A stretch of 64,000 bases of DNA. Origin: Agrypnia vestita (Eukaryota > Arthropoda > Insecta > Trichoptera > Phryganeidae). The position numbers were made by a program, and so were the translations under genes. The notes under the pieces are model-generated. The model was not told the origin of the DNA. It saw nothing but the letters and a program-made list of their open reading frames with translations, and made no database searches. The stretch lies in NCBI GenBank assembly GCA_016648135.1, contig JADDOH010002079.1, positions 51,373 to 115,372 of the forward strand, written 5' to 3'. Below, piece after piece: positions 1 through 9,804 of the stretch; position 1 is the stretch's first letter, and each line of letters starts with the position of its first letter.

Positions 1-307
1 ATAACGTTGTATCCAACAATACTCTCATTCCGAGAAAAAGTGAAAAAATGAAACCAGTAACAATTTATTACATTTTATATTTTAAATATAACAAACATAT
101 AATTCTTAACTAATCTCAATATAAAATATGGAAAAAAGGCAATTAAATTTGAATCTATTGTAAAAAAACATGCTGAATCAGTGGAAAAACGTTGTATAAG
201 AAATTTTCACAAACAACGTTAAGAATGTTCTTAGGTTTCCACGGCCACTCAGAATCTTCAAGTTTGTGTTTGCTGGGGTATTATGCCGTGTTATTACGAC
301 CTTTCGG

Positions 308-348
308 GCCGACGTTTCGGATCCCATTGCAGGGTCCATCATCAGGGC
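308..348 (-). ncRNA. Hammerhead-ribozyme-like motif, minus strand
   Basis: This is the mirror copy of the motif at 366-406, created by the inverted repeat. On the minus strand GCC, CTGATGA, stem II, GAAA, CGTC and GGC occur in the same order with the same extra base. In the related repeat at 24420-24500 one arm has lost CGTC and the other has CTGATGT, so only this copy keeps both cores. Confidence 0.35.
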
Positions 349-365
349 TGATGCTGATCACATCA

Positions 366-406
366 GCCCTGATGATGGACCCTGCAATGGGATCCGAAAC
401 GTCGGC
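366..406 (+). ncRNA. Hammerhead-ribozyme-like motif, plus strand
   Basis: The order of elements is GCC (366-368), CTGATGA (369-375), a stem-loop (377-395: GGA/TCC and CCC/GGG around TGCAAT with a bulged A), GAAA (396-399), CGTC (400-403) and GGC (404-406). GCC and GGC could form stem I, and ACGT would be a minimal stem III. One extra T (376) sits between the core and stem II, which departs from the consensus. Self-cleavage is not demonstrated; the match could be incidental to a Penelope-type terminal motif. Confidence 0.35.
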
Positions 407-1569
407 CCGAAAGGTCGTAATAACACGGCATAATACCCCAGCAAACACAAACTTGAAGACAAACAACGTTATTCCGCAAAACGTTTTTTATTTATTCTGC
501 TTTACTTAATAATGATTTTTAAAAGCAGCATGCTCATCTAACATGAATTCACAAATGTCATCGAGGTCCTTGAGCTTAGCAGCCTTATTGGCAGTGGATT
601 GGAATGCATTAAAGTTAGTTCCAGGCTCCCTAACTGCATGATTTTTTCCGTACGGTAGCTAATCTTCCCCTTGTTCCACAAAGAGTTGGTAGAAGGCTAT
701 AGGAGGTCCATGATTCTAATTCTTTGTGGAAGGTTCTAGCTCTGATTGTGATGGGATCATCAGTAGATAAAAAGCTTTTATGGAACGATAAGTCTCTCGT
801 ACATACTATTACCTATCTCCGTCTGTTTGCTGAATATGGTGTCGGACATTCAATTTCTCATGATTACTTTTTTTATTTTAATTCAGTAACCTGACTTTTG
901 ATTGAATATTTTATATTGATATGAAAATGGTGAAAACATCCCAGATTTAAACATTTTTGGCTCAAATTCGACCCTACGAAAAAGAACGAGGAATTAAATA
1001 AACTTTTTGTATCGGAATTATTTTAAGTTACGATATAAAGAGCACTATAATGCCAGCATTATTATCAAAAAGCATTTCAAATATCAAAATGGATAAATCA
1101 ATTGAGTAAAATCGGTTAACGTTCGACAAAATAATATTGTCACATATGAAATTACAATATCAATCAGAACTGTCAAATCGTATACAACGTTATTCCACAA
1201 ACATGTTCCGGCGGGTCAATTGCAGGTTTGATAATATTTTTTCTGGATAAACACTCCTTTCCTGCATCCTTCAACTTATTAGCTTTGATATCTTTCCAGT
1301 TTAAAACATAAGGTGTTCGTTTTCTCCCTTTATTCATGTGAATTAAACCACGCTCCACGATATTGACGCGCGGCGACGCCATTTTGAGAAACAATGTACA
1401 ACGTTCTTCCACAAACCAATAACTTTGACATGCAGCCAGAAGCCTAAATATTTTTTTCTTGACATATTATCTACCTTAAACGATGCATAATAACATACCC
1501 AACATAACTGCATCAATAACTCAAAATTGACATTTGTGTTGGATACAACGTTATTCCGGGCAAGGGCTC

Positions 1570-2116
1570 AATTAACAAAATGGTTATGAAAGAAGGTTTA
1601 AAACAACCTCCTTGTGCGATTTTATACCTTTGTACATTCTAGTCTTATGGCAGTGTGGATGTGAACAGCTTCGTCTGAAACATTTTTAATATTGTGCGTG
1701 CAGATGATGCGTTGACTGAAATATAACTTGTAACAATCTTACTACACATAAAATTTGTGGGCACTTCACACCTGTTTTTGTGCTAAGTTAAATTGAATAA
1801 AATGAAATAGAACAATGAAACAATGTACTATACACATTATTGGAAAAAATTACATTCTATTTCATCAGCAGAATGATTACTTTTGTCACTCTTTATATCG
1901 TCTTCAATCAATAACATAATTCAAGGTTAATGATGGTAATGTTCTATGATAAAACAGCAGGACTAGTTTAATAAAGGGGGAAATTATGAATTCAGTAGTG
2001 TTGCCAAGTGAAAAATAATTAAGGTGAACTTAGGGATATTTTTAAAATTGGCCACTCATTTATTATCAAATATTTATATTAACGGAAGATTTTCATTCTT
2101 TTCCAGAAACCCCACA
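1570..2116. other. Intergenic or 5' flank of the three-exon gene
   Basis: AT-rich sequence with no convincing ORF or recognised repeat. A polypyrimidine tract and AG (ending 2106) precede the first coding exon, so this may be intron or 5' UTR/promoter of the gene that follows. Confidence 0.4.
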
Positions 2117-2273
2117 ATGTCACACGAATCAGAAATATCTGAGATAAAAAAAACCCTCGTGCTGAAGGACATGCGGCCGCATAATATTGCCCAAGCGGTG
2201 GGTAGTACAGCTACAGGACAGCAGCCACCCAGGGTCATGGACACCATTACGGAGAAAGCCGTCATCTTTAAAG
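2117..2273 (+). CDS. Coding exon 1 of the three-exon gene
   Basis: It encodes 52 codons starting MSHESEISEIKK, plus one base. The donor is AAG|GTGTGA. The reading frame is also open upstream of the ATG across the acceptor-like TTTTCCAG at 2099-2106, so the exon could begin at 2107 as an internal exon. Confidence 0.65.
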
Positions 2274-5200
2274 GTGTGAAAAAAATAATTATAATTTTTA
2301 ATATTGTATTTGGCAGTATTTATAAGAGAACAGTTTTTTTTTGTTTTTTTTATTAGGTTCTATTTAGATACAATTTGTACACGTTTAATAATAATATGTA
2401 TGTATAATGATATTTTTGATATTATTGTTCTTAGTCCTCCTCATTAGGGGTTCCTGTGCTGAGGCGGACTAGTTTATACTTATTTATTAGGTCCTTACAT
2501 ATGAAATTGGCGTTTAGTATGGGAGGAACATAAAGCCGATTTTTTTTATTATAATATATTTATTTAATCAAAGTATGTACCATTGCTATCTATGCACTTT
2601 TGCCATCTCATAGGTAGTTCATTGATCCCTTTACTAAAAAAACCATTCGGACGGGAATCAATAAAATCTTTGAAGGCGGTTTGGACTGCCCCATCGGAGT
2701 TGAATTTTTTCCTTTGCAAGAAGTTATCCAAATTTCGAAATCTGTTGGGGCAAGGTCCGGAGAGTACGGTGGATGTCTTAGACATTCCAATTGAAGCTCC
2801 TGTAATTTGGTAGCCGTCTGTCGTGGAGTGTGTGGTCTAGCGTTATCATGAAGCAACAGTGGCCTAGAGCGATTAACCAACCTCGGTTGTTTAGCAGCTA
2901 GCTTTTCCATCATGGTTTGCAGTTGCTGACAATAGACATCTGCCGTAATCATCTGGCCAGATTTAAGAAAGCTGTAGTGAATGACACCAGCACAGTCCAC
3001 CAAACGCTCACAAGTAACTTTTTTGGAGTCAATTTTCGCTTGGGGCATGGTTTGGCTGGTTCGACAGGGTTCAGCCATTGCGATGAGCGCTTCCGATTAT
3101 CGTACAGGATCCACTTTTCATCACAGGTAATGATTCGATTTAAAATCCCTTCATTATTGTGCCGGTTGAGTAATGCAATGCAGCAGTCAACGTGCGTTTG
3201 TTGATTTGCTTCACTCAATTCGTGAGGTACCCACCTTTCAAGCTTTTTCACCTTACCAATTTGTTTCAAGTGGATTAAAACAGTTTTATCACTAACACCG
3301 CAGCCTGCAGCTAACTCGGATGTGGTTTGCGATGGATCCGCTTCCACAATAGCCTTCAATTCTTCATTATCAACTTTGGTCTCCGGCCGTCCACGGGGCT
3401 TGTTCTGCAGGTCGAAATTTCCAGAACGAAAACGTTGGAACCAAAAACGCACTGTGTTTTCTTTTGCGGCACCGTCGCCATACACATCATTAATCCTTCG
3501 AGCCGTTTCTGCAGCACTGGTGCCACGGTGGAATTCGTACTCGTAAATAACGCGATATTTCAAGTTTTTCATTTTGTAAACTGAGTGACGCAAAGAAAAA
3601 AACAATTAAGGAAAAAACAAATGAATTATAATTTTCAAAACACAAATACATGAGTAAATAAATAGCTGTATAAATTTGGATTTGGAATTCCTAACCAAAG
3701 AGAAGATATTTGAGATCAAATTTGCCAGTACGGCAAAACGCCAATTTCATATGTAAGGACCTAATATTTTCTATTTTTAAATTACTGTGTAGTTTTCAAT
3801 ACTCCTTCTAATTTATCTGCATCGACTTGTTTTAGCCATGCTTTTATCTTTTTTTTGAACTCTTCAATCTTTTCAATATTTTTGAAGGTTGGGGGAAGGA
3901 TGTTGTAGAGTTTTGTTGCAATATAGATAAACATAGCTACTTTGGCCAAAAGTTGTGTTGTACGTTGGTATATATCTATTTACCATTTTACTGCCTCTCG
4001 TATTATATGCCGGTGTTCTATTGTTTTGTTTTGTGTCTTTAAATTCGTGTAAGAAAATACTCTTGGCATATATTTGTTTTATGTTCGGTATGTCAAAACA
4101 TTTAAAGATCTCTTTTGAGGGCGTTCTGATTGGAAGTTTTAAAATGGTTTTTATAATGCTCTTTTGCGATATATTTAAATGCTTGATATAGTTTGTTGTG
4201 GCAGATCCCCATGCTAAGATTCCATACTCAATCCGAGAATGACATAAGGCAAAGCAAACTTTTTTTAAATCTTCCTTAGATAGTATATTTCTTATGTTTT
4301 TAAAGAAATATATAAGTTTTGTGAGCTTTTTAATGATTCCATTAATGTGAGAGTTCCATCGAAGTTATCCTTCAATTTTATCGATTTAAACGATAAGCTT
4401 ACTTTAACCTTTTGAAGCGTACTTTAACCTTTAAATCATTAAGTATTGACTCTGTATTCGGGCCTAAAACCCGTTGAAGTACTTTAACATTAAAGTACTT
4501 TTAACCAAGATTTGCTTAAAGTAGTCCGGTGGGAATGATACTGGCTTCGAAACCCAGGGAGGTCGCCATACTTTTATGTAGGTAATTTTCTAAAGCCTGG
4601 GTATTTTTATCATGTGTTTTGCTACAGTGTTTGAGCCTCATGTTGTAAAAATTTGAATAAAAAATTTCAAAAATTATAGGTGAAGGTTCAGGTGTTGAAG
4701 TAGAAAGCGGCAACAACGAGGTTGCAGAACACGCGGAGCACTATGATAACGAGCACCATTACAGCAAAGACAGAAGGAAGAGTGACAAAAGAAAAATGAG
4801 AATGCGCCCGAAAACTGCCAGGCATCATAGGTAAGTAACAATATTTTATTATCTTTTTTATTTAAGTAATCTTTGTTTACATTTTTTTTTAAGTTTAAAT
4901 TATGATATTACCTACCCAACATAACTTGGTGTGCGGCAGGATTGGAACTAAAACCCGCCCCGCCCGCACCCGGCGGTAACCCCTCGCCCTGTAATTCAGT
5001 ACAATTTTGTATTTGCTCGGGAGCTGTGACATCTTGATTACCAATATACACTGAATTATTATGTCCGAAACAACCAAAACAGTCCGGGGTGGTGCAAGAA
5101 CAATTGCCAATGAAGTATTAAAGTGTTGCGAAGCTGAAAAAGCAAATAATGGACCGATATTACCGTCTGACAGTTTGACAGATAGAGCAGCCGCCGCGGA

Positions 5201-7239
5201 GCGCGCTGTTACCCGACCAAACTTAAATTGAAGGCTCTGACACTGGTCACCGGACATTCAGTACATTATGTATTGTGTAATAAATTTACAACGTGGCAAC
5301 TTCTGTTTCGAGAATGGGGCGCCCTCCCTCGCATGCCAAGTTATCGTGGTGGCACTCTAGTAATAGATTGAAAATCTGTCCATACGTATTCAATCTATTA
5401 ATATATACATACATAATGTACCACTTTTGGCCACTTTTTCATCATCACATTTTTTCACATCAATTTTTTTCTAATTTCCCGTACACCACATTAATCACTA
5501 TTTTGGAAATGTAGAGAGAGAACAAGTATAAAAAATTTAATATACCTACATAATTATAAATTTTAAAAATTAAGCTTGAAATGTGTCCAAATTGCTAGTT
5601 TTGGCTACACTTCACAGTTTTCGCCATTTCATTGTACCAGTTCTGGCCACTGGTTGCTATAGGATTTTTTAAAAATTTTAATAAAAATAAAACAAAATTG
5701 GTAGGTATTTGTAGAAAAATTATAAGTTTTATTTTAATTATAAGAAATATAAGAAAGAATTTTATCAAATAAATTAAAATAACTTAGTCAAACACCACTT
5801 ATATTTATTGTCAAATCCAACCAGGTTTCGCTACGGCCGTAGCTTCTTCGGGGAATCTTAATCTCATAATCCCTGAAGAAGCTACGGTCGTAGCGAAACC
5901 TGGTTGAATTCGACAACAAATATAAGTGGTCTTTAACTAAGTTAATTTTATTTATTTAATTATAATATCTCACCACATAGTGTTTGCTTCCTTCGAAGAA
6001 TTTTATCTCTTGGTCCCTTTTGTGAGAGCAGTGTCATTTTAATATAATTTTTCACAACAGAAGCCAGATCAGGTGTCTGTAGCATAATAAATGTATTGCT
6101 CTTCTATCATTGTCCTTTTCTCAAATATTCTTTCCAACATAATAGCTTTGTAGATTTTTACTGCTTTTGAATTCTATTAATACAGTAAAACTCTGTTAAT
6201 TCAAACCCTGATAATTCAAATCAACCATAATTTAAAATTTTTAAAGCACACAAGTCCCAAATGTTAATTTCATAGTTGATCATGCTTATGCTATTAAAAT
6301 GTTTAATTTTCTTTGGAAATGGTTATTATTGTCTCATCTTATTGTTTCACATATTTGTGAATGATTGTATTTCTAATAACTGTGCTGTGTGTTGATCGAG
6401 TCAGAAAGAAGGCAAAATTGAATGTTAAAATCGAGTGAAAATTGTGTTTCATAAATTCTAAACATTTTTGATTACGGCCATCCAAATGTGACGAAATTTA
6501 AAAAATATTTCAATTTTTCCACGTGTGAGAATAGCAAATATGTCAATATCAGACACTTTAGTATGTAATACAAATGTCGGGATCTCTGTATTAGCATAAT
6601 AAATATTGTGTTTTTGAAATGATTTCTTGAAATACTCACAAATTATTTATTTTTTAACTTTGAAAAAAAAATTTCACATAATTAACGTCTTTATTCATGA
6701 GTTTTATGATTTTTGGCGATTTTTTTTGGTACCTTGAATTTTAAATTAAAGGGGCTTCGCATAATTCGAAATGCTTTTTTTGTGTCACTCGAATTTCAAA
6801 TTAACGAGGTTCTACTGTACATCATTATCACTGTTGACTCTACAACCCCTGGTGGGTCTTGGTCTCCTTTTGAGTCTTACTCCACTCATCTCGGTCTTGT
6901 GCCAGCTCTCTCCAGTTCTGGATCTCCATCTGCTCTCCTAATACATAACCTCCTTCTTTTGGACTTCTTTCTAATTCTTCAAATCCTGAGGGCCTTACAA
7001 TAACTTAATTTATATATTGTGCTTATTAAAGGGTGGCTCCCATGGTGCCAGTCAACGAAGAACCCAGATTATCAACAAGGAAGAGGATCAAGTCTGCCCA
7101 CCAAACTAGGAAAAGAGTCGACTGGAAAAAACCTGACGAACCAACATCACCGCCGGACCCTCTTGAAAATTGGTCAACTGCCGGGCTCGCGTCCATGAAT
7201 TCCCTACTTTCATGGGAAAATGAATCGGACGGGTACTGA
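2117..7239 (+). CDS. Three-exon gene, unrecognised basic 171-residue protein
   Basis: Coding exons are 2117-2273, 4680-4830 and 7032-7239 (157, 151 and 208 nt). The frame is continuous across both junctions: exon 1 leaves one base, exon 2 starts with two and leaves two, exon 3 supplies one. Splice sites fit (AAG|GTGTGA, TTATAG|G, ATAG|GTAAGT, TTAAAG|G). Residues about 54-102 are charged and rich in E, H, K and R; 103-140 are basic; the C-terminus is acidic and ends in SDGY before TGA. I see no known domain or signal peptide. The first ATG is the first in-frame one after an acceptor-like AG at 2106, so an upstream non-coding or coding exon is possible and this may be only the C-terminal part of a longer protein. 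Both introns carry transposons. Function unknown. Confidence 0.72.
2487..3764 (-). mobile_element. Full-length mariner transposon (1,278 bp)
   Basis: The termini are perfect inverted repeats of about 29 bp starting TTAGGTCCTTACATATGAAA, flanked by TA duplications (2485-2486 and 3765-3766). Size, target and termini are those of mariner elements. It encodes one transposase on the minus strand, now broken by two frameshifts. It sits in intron 1 of the three-exon gene, antisense to it. Confidence 0.95.
2564..3570 (-). pseudogene. mariner transposase, two frameshifts
   Basis: The start is probably the methionine near 3570 (MKNLKYRVI) after an in-frame MFFSLRHSVYK extension. The N-terminal part carries the paired helix-turn-helix region (FWFQRFRSGNFDL, GRP linker). 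The catalytic triad is still readable: D in TCDEKW, D in LLLHDNARPH and D in SPDLAPTDF, with 34 residues between the second and third, the D,D34D signature. The frame shifts once near 2990-3010 (after LLVSVWW, resuming at DCAGVIHY) and once near 2760 (after TDF, resuming at FRNLDNFLQRKK). The C-terminus RWQKCIDSNGTYFD lies in the third frame. The catalytic residues survive but no active enzyme can be made from this copy. Confidence 0.93.
3830..4372 (-). pseudogene. LINE reverse transcriptase C-terminal fragment
   Basis: Minus-strand translation gives RWNSHINGIIKKL, then CFALCHSRIEYGILAWGSAT and a 3' part with SIIKTILKLPIRTPSKEIF. This is the region after the catalytic core of non-LTR reverse transcriptases (thumb and tail of Jockey/I-like proteins). 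The fragment is 5'-truncated. Its exact clade needs a search. Confidence 0.7.
4373..4679. other. Intron sequence, no feature seen
   Basis: AT-rich intron of the three-exon gene with several short repeats of a TACTTTAACCTTT-like motif around 4400-4505. It ends in the acceptor TTATAG before 4680. Confidence 0.4.
4680..4830 (+). CDS. Coding exon 2 of the three-exon gene
   Basis: It encodes a charged stretch with EVESGNNEVAEHAEHYDNEH followed by a basic run (KDRRKSDKRKMRMRP). Acceptor TTATAG|G and donor ATAG|GTAAGT are strong. The frame joins exon 1 and exon 3 exactly. Confidence 0.75.
4915..5352 (+). mobile_element. Miniature IS630-like element, copy 1
   Basis: About 440 bp with imperfect inverted termini (CATAACTTGGTGTGCGGC on the left; GCATGCCAAGTTATCG on the right). 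The second copy is at 25158-25607 with about the same boundaries. It keeps a 56-residue plus-strand ORF (5061-5231) that resembles the N-terminus of an IS630/Tc1-type DDE protein, so it looks like an internally deleted derivative. It lies in intron 2 of the three-exon gene. Confidence 0.7.
5061..5231 (+). pseudogene. N-terminal remnant of a DDE transposase-like protein (56 aa)
   Basis: The ORF begins MSETTKTVRGGARTIANEVL and runs through GPILPSDSLTDRAAAA to a TGA. The pattern of a helical segment, a P-I/L-P motif and a TxRAAA helix resembles the helix-turn-helix start of insect IS630-type endonuclease genes. The rest of the enzyme is absent. The equivalent ORF in the other copy has an early stop. 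Confidence 0.45.
5780..5944. repeat. Penelope-type inverted repeat
   Basis: An inverted repeat of about 75-bp arms around a short AT-rich centre near 5855-5868. The right arm contains CTGAAGA (5873-5879), a hairpin GCTAC/GTAGC with loop GGTC (5881-5894) and GAAA (5895-5898). This CTGANGA-hairpin-GAAA layout is typical of Penelope-like element ends and recalls hammerhead ribozymes, again with one extra base after CTGANGA. Confidence 0.5.
6183..6817. mobile_element. pogo/Tigger-like miniature element
   Basis: The ends CAGTAAAACTCTGTTAATTC and (reverse complement of the right end) CAGTAGAACCTCGTTAATTT are inverted repeats flanked by TA on both sides (6181-6182, 6818-6819). Both are classic features of pogo-type Tc1/mariner elements. 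No transposase is present over the 635 bp. Degenerate relatives occur at 10313-10380 and 42132-42567. Confidence 0.75.
7032..7239 (+). CDS. Coding exon 3 (last) of the three-exon gene
   Basis: Opens after TTAAAG|G. It encodes VAPMVPVNEEPRLSTRKRIK, then a KRVDWKKPDEPTSPPDP linker and an acidic tail ending in ENESDGY with stop TGA at 7237-7239. Confidence 0.75.
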
Positions 7240-7560
7240 AAGGCCTGGCCTTAAGGCGCAAACAAATTTAATTTTGGCATTGAAATGTGCTCCAATGTTT
7301 AAGAGTACAAATATCAGAATGTGCTCTTATTTCAGTGGAACGGAAAGTTGAAATGTGCCTCTGATTACAAATGGTACAAATATCTAAATGTGAATGAATT
7401 TCAAGTGGTACAAATATTAGAATAAACTCTGACTTTTAACACTGCAAAATGTTGAATTGAGCCCCAATTTAAAATTGCTCAAATGATGAAATGATTGACT
7501 TCTGAAAAATTGAATGATGAGTTGACGAGTGCTGTAGGCGAGTGCCTATATAATATTAAC
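7240..7560 (+). other. 3' UTR of the three-exon gene with AATAAA
   Basis: Contains AATAAA at 7431-7436, a candidate polyadenylation signal about 190 bp after the stop. The UTR has diverged internal repetition of the phrase GGTACAAATAT and AAATGTG. Confidence 0.5.
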
Positions 7561-7927
7561 AGACCAATTTGACAAGCGTGTTCCATTTTGTATTAGGTTA
7601 CAGCTTTTGCAGATTGAGAAGTTGCTACAAAATTATCAACAGAAATTAAATATCTATTAATAGCTACTTTTCAGTTTTATGGCGAATACAATGAGTAGAT
7701 TTTTGTTTAAAAAATCAATATAAATAACGGCATTTGGAAAGCGGTTGGGAACTTATGGGAGTATATACAATACTCTAAGTTTGTGAATACTGCATTTATG
7801 TTGTGAAAAAATTGTAGCGGGGTTCATATTTGCAGTGTCCATACTGAAGATTAATTTTACTTGTCACAATTTCATTTATACATTAGGCACAAACAGATCT
7901 GGTGATTATATAAAAATATGTAATTTA

Positions 7928-8090
7928 TATTCAAGAACACATTCTTATTGTGAAGTTGCAATTTTTTCAGAACAAAGTTCTGTGAAATTTAAAACCAAAT
8001 CAATTAATCAATTAGAAAGACATACAGAAAAATTTGATTTTTCTGTAGGTATGTCTTTCTAATTGATTAATTAATTTGGTTTTAAAAATA
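7928..8090. repeat. Hairpin repeat with TTCAAGAACACATTC end
   Basis: Positions 7989-8085 form an inverted repeat (TTAAAACCAAATCAATTAAT against its complement). The flanking TTCAAGAACACATTCTTATT also starts the repeat at 24959. A half copy lies at 24605-24655. Confidence 0.55.
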
Positions 8091-8139
8091 ATTTACACTA
8101 AATTAAACTTTGTATTACAAAAACATATTTTGTCACTAC

Positions 8140-8280
8140 TAGATTTTCGACAGGAGCCGTCCTTCTCATCATCAGGTATAATTAATAACACAATATAGAT
8201 ATATATAAAATATAATAAATATTTTAATAATTAATTATTAATAACACCTGATGAAGACAGGGACTGCTCCTCTCAAAACT
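8140..8280. repeat. Penelope-type inverted repeat
   Basis: The left arm (8143-8178), read on the minus strand, has CCTGATGATGAGAAGGACGG and ends CGAAAAT. The right arm (8246-8280) has CCTGATGAAGACAGGGACTG. The spacer is AT-rich. A single related arm lies at 14281-14318. Confidence 0.45.
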
Positions 8281-8289
8281 ATAATAGAG

Positions 8290-9800
8290 ATAAAATAACT
8301 GTTCGTATACCTATATGTTCCAATGTTTAAGTGTTAATAAAAATAATCATGTTGCACATATCAATCAATTCATTTCCCCTACAGTAAGTGCATTTGATGT
8401 GTATCAAGTGTATTCATTTAAGAAATACGCATACATACAAGCTATTTCAATTTATAGGGTACAAGGTACTCTCAGTCAATGAATGAAAAAAAAACACATA
8501 AGTAATTAAAAAGGAAATAAAATGCTTATAATATGTTTTGCTTCATAATAAATCTGAAAATATGTGCATTTCATTGATTGTAGAAAAAAATTAAGAATAT
8601 GTAATTGAAAATCAAAACAAAAATAGTAAACTTTGAAGGAATAAAGACATTTCAAGGTATATAGTTGTTCTTAATTGTTTTAAATTGTTGTTTTAAAAAA
8701 TAAAGTAATTGTTTTAAAAAATAAAGTTTTGGTGATAAAGACCGCAACGACTTTTAATGTATGTTTGGTGGTTTGATTTACTAACCATGACATCCACGAA
8801 AGAGGTGATGCAGCTCTAAATTGTAATACCCTTTTGATATCTCCTAAAACAAATTTACGGTTTTGCCTTGATGGCCTAGTCTGTAAATTATAATTGCATC
8901 TTAAAATAATTTAAATAAAACTAACTTTCTTCCAGATTAGTATGAATAATGAAATGCTGCAACATAGTTAAAATTTGAAAGTTTGATAAATTCCTGTGGT
9001 ATTTTAGTAACCTCTCTTGGAGACTGACATTATTGTTTTTCACTTTGATTTACTAATAGTTGACCCTTCCATAACCATGCAGTAAGTAATACAGGAGCCA
9101 ATTTAACCTGTAATAAATATGTTTCCATTAAAATGTGCTATATAATATTTATATTTTAGCTCCTCCTAAAAAACTTACCATGTAAAATCAAAATTTCACT
9201 TTACATACCTTCTCAATATTTAAAGTACAATAATATACAACAACTGTTTTACAGCCATTATCGCCAAAGTAATAAAAACATATGTTTTAATTCCATTTTT
9301 ATTTGAATCTATCCATTAAGTAACACTGATTCAACAAATGTAAGTCATAGAAAAAAGTTTGTATAATTTAAAATTGTTCAAAAATTATTTTATTTTATGT
9401 AGAAACATATCATTGCTCCTAAGTATTGTTTTTGTATATTAATTAAATGCTTAGCTTCAGTGATAGCTTATCCGGACATTTCCGCTATGTCCGTTGCCAT
9501 CATAATTTTTATTTTCACCTAGATATTTATGATTAGTCAATATATATTTTATAAATGTTCTGCAGTGTACAGAAATCAATTTTCCATGGTCATAAGTCAT
9601 GACTGGTCAATATAGCTTTGAACCAAAGTTGCAATATGAGGGATTTTTATATTCAATTTTGTTGATCACAAGATTAGAAAAGACTCATTTGGTCATTAAT
9701 GTTGAATTTATAAGAAAAAATATTAGAAAGAAAAAATACAATTTATGTAAGATACGTTTCTTTAAGAAAGTAAGTAACAAAAATAATTTAAAAATAGGTA
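8290..9800. other. AT-rich intergenic DNA, no gene seen
   Basis: Long A/T runs and stop codons in all frames. The ORF at 9599-9868 is AT-rich, runs into the transposon terminus at 9805 and shows no domain. Confidence 0.5.
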
Positions 9801-9804
9801 ATAA

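Larger units (their letters stand above)
222..458. mobile_element. Hairpin (foldback) repeat with 13-bp target duplication
   Basis: Positions 256-458 form a near-perfect inverted repeat around a short centre near 354-360; bases 222-255 are a unique 5' extension. The 13-bp sequence ACAAACAACGTTA flanks the insert (209-221 and 459-471) and occurs once in the uninterrupted copy of the host element near 31400. This shows an insertion with a long target duplication. Relatives lie at 24397-24590 and, degraded, at 40680-40800 and 41105-41275. A duplication of that length suits a retroelement better than a classical DNA-transposon MITE. The central motif resembles Penelope-type ends and has a hammerhead-like core on each strand. 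Confidence 0.75.
1..1569 (-). mobile_element. Non-autonomous TIR element, copy 1 (cut by window edge)
   Basis: This is the same element as 30285-31634 in opposite orientation. Its right terminus (about 1537-1569) reads, on the minus strand, GAGCCCTTGCCCGGAATAAC and continues with the box GGAATAACGTTGTAT. The left terminus is clipped, since the window starts inside the box. Two coding remnants lie on the minus strand. One (1173-1390) is a basic segment rich in K and R; the other (about 530-680) matches the C-terminal ORF of copy 2 with fewer changes. A 237-bp hairpin repeat is nested at 222-458. The termini and two-copy structure are seen directly. The assignment as a DNA transposon follows from the inverted termini; I cannot name the superfamily. 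Confidence 0.75.

Noticed and set aside
192..509. 105-codon ORF at the start of the window
   Set aside because: It runs through the inverted repeat at 222-458 and has no domain; it exists because the hairpin lacks stops.
4400..4505. Tandem repeat around TACTTTAACC
   Set aside because: Only a few imperfect repeats without a stable period.
7835..8062. 75-codon ORF
   Set aside because: It crosses the hairpin repeat and ends within it.
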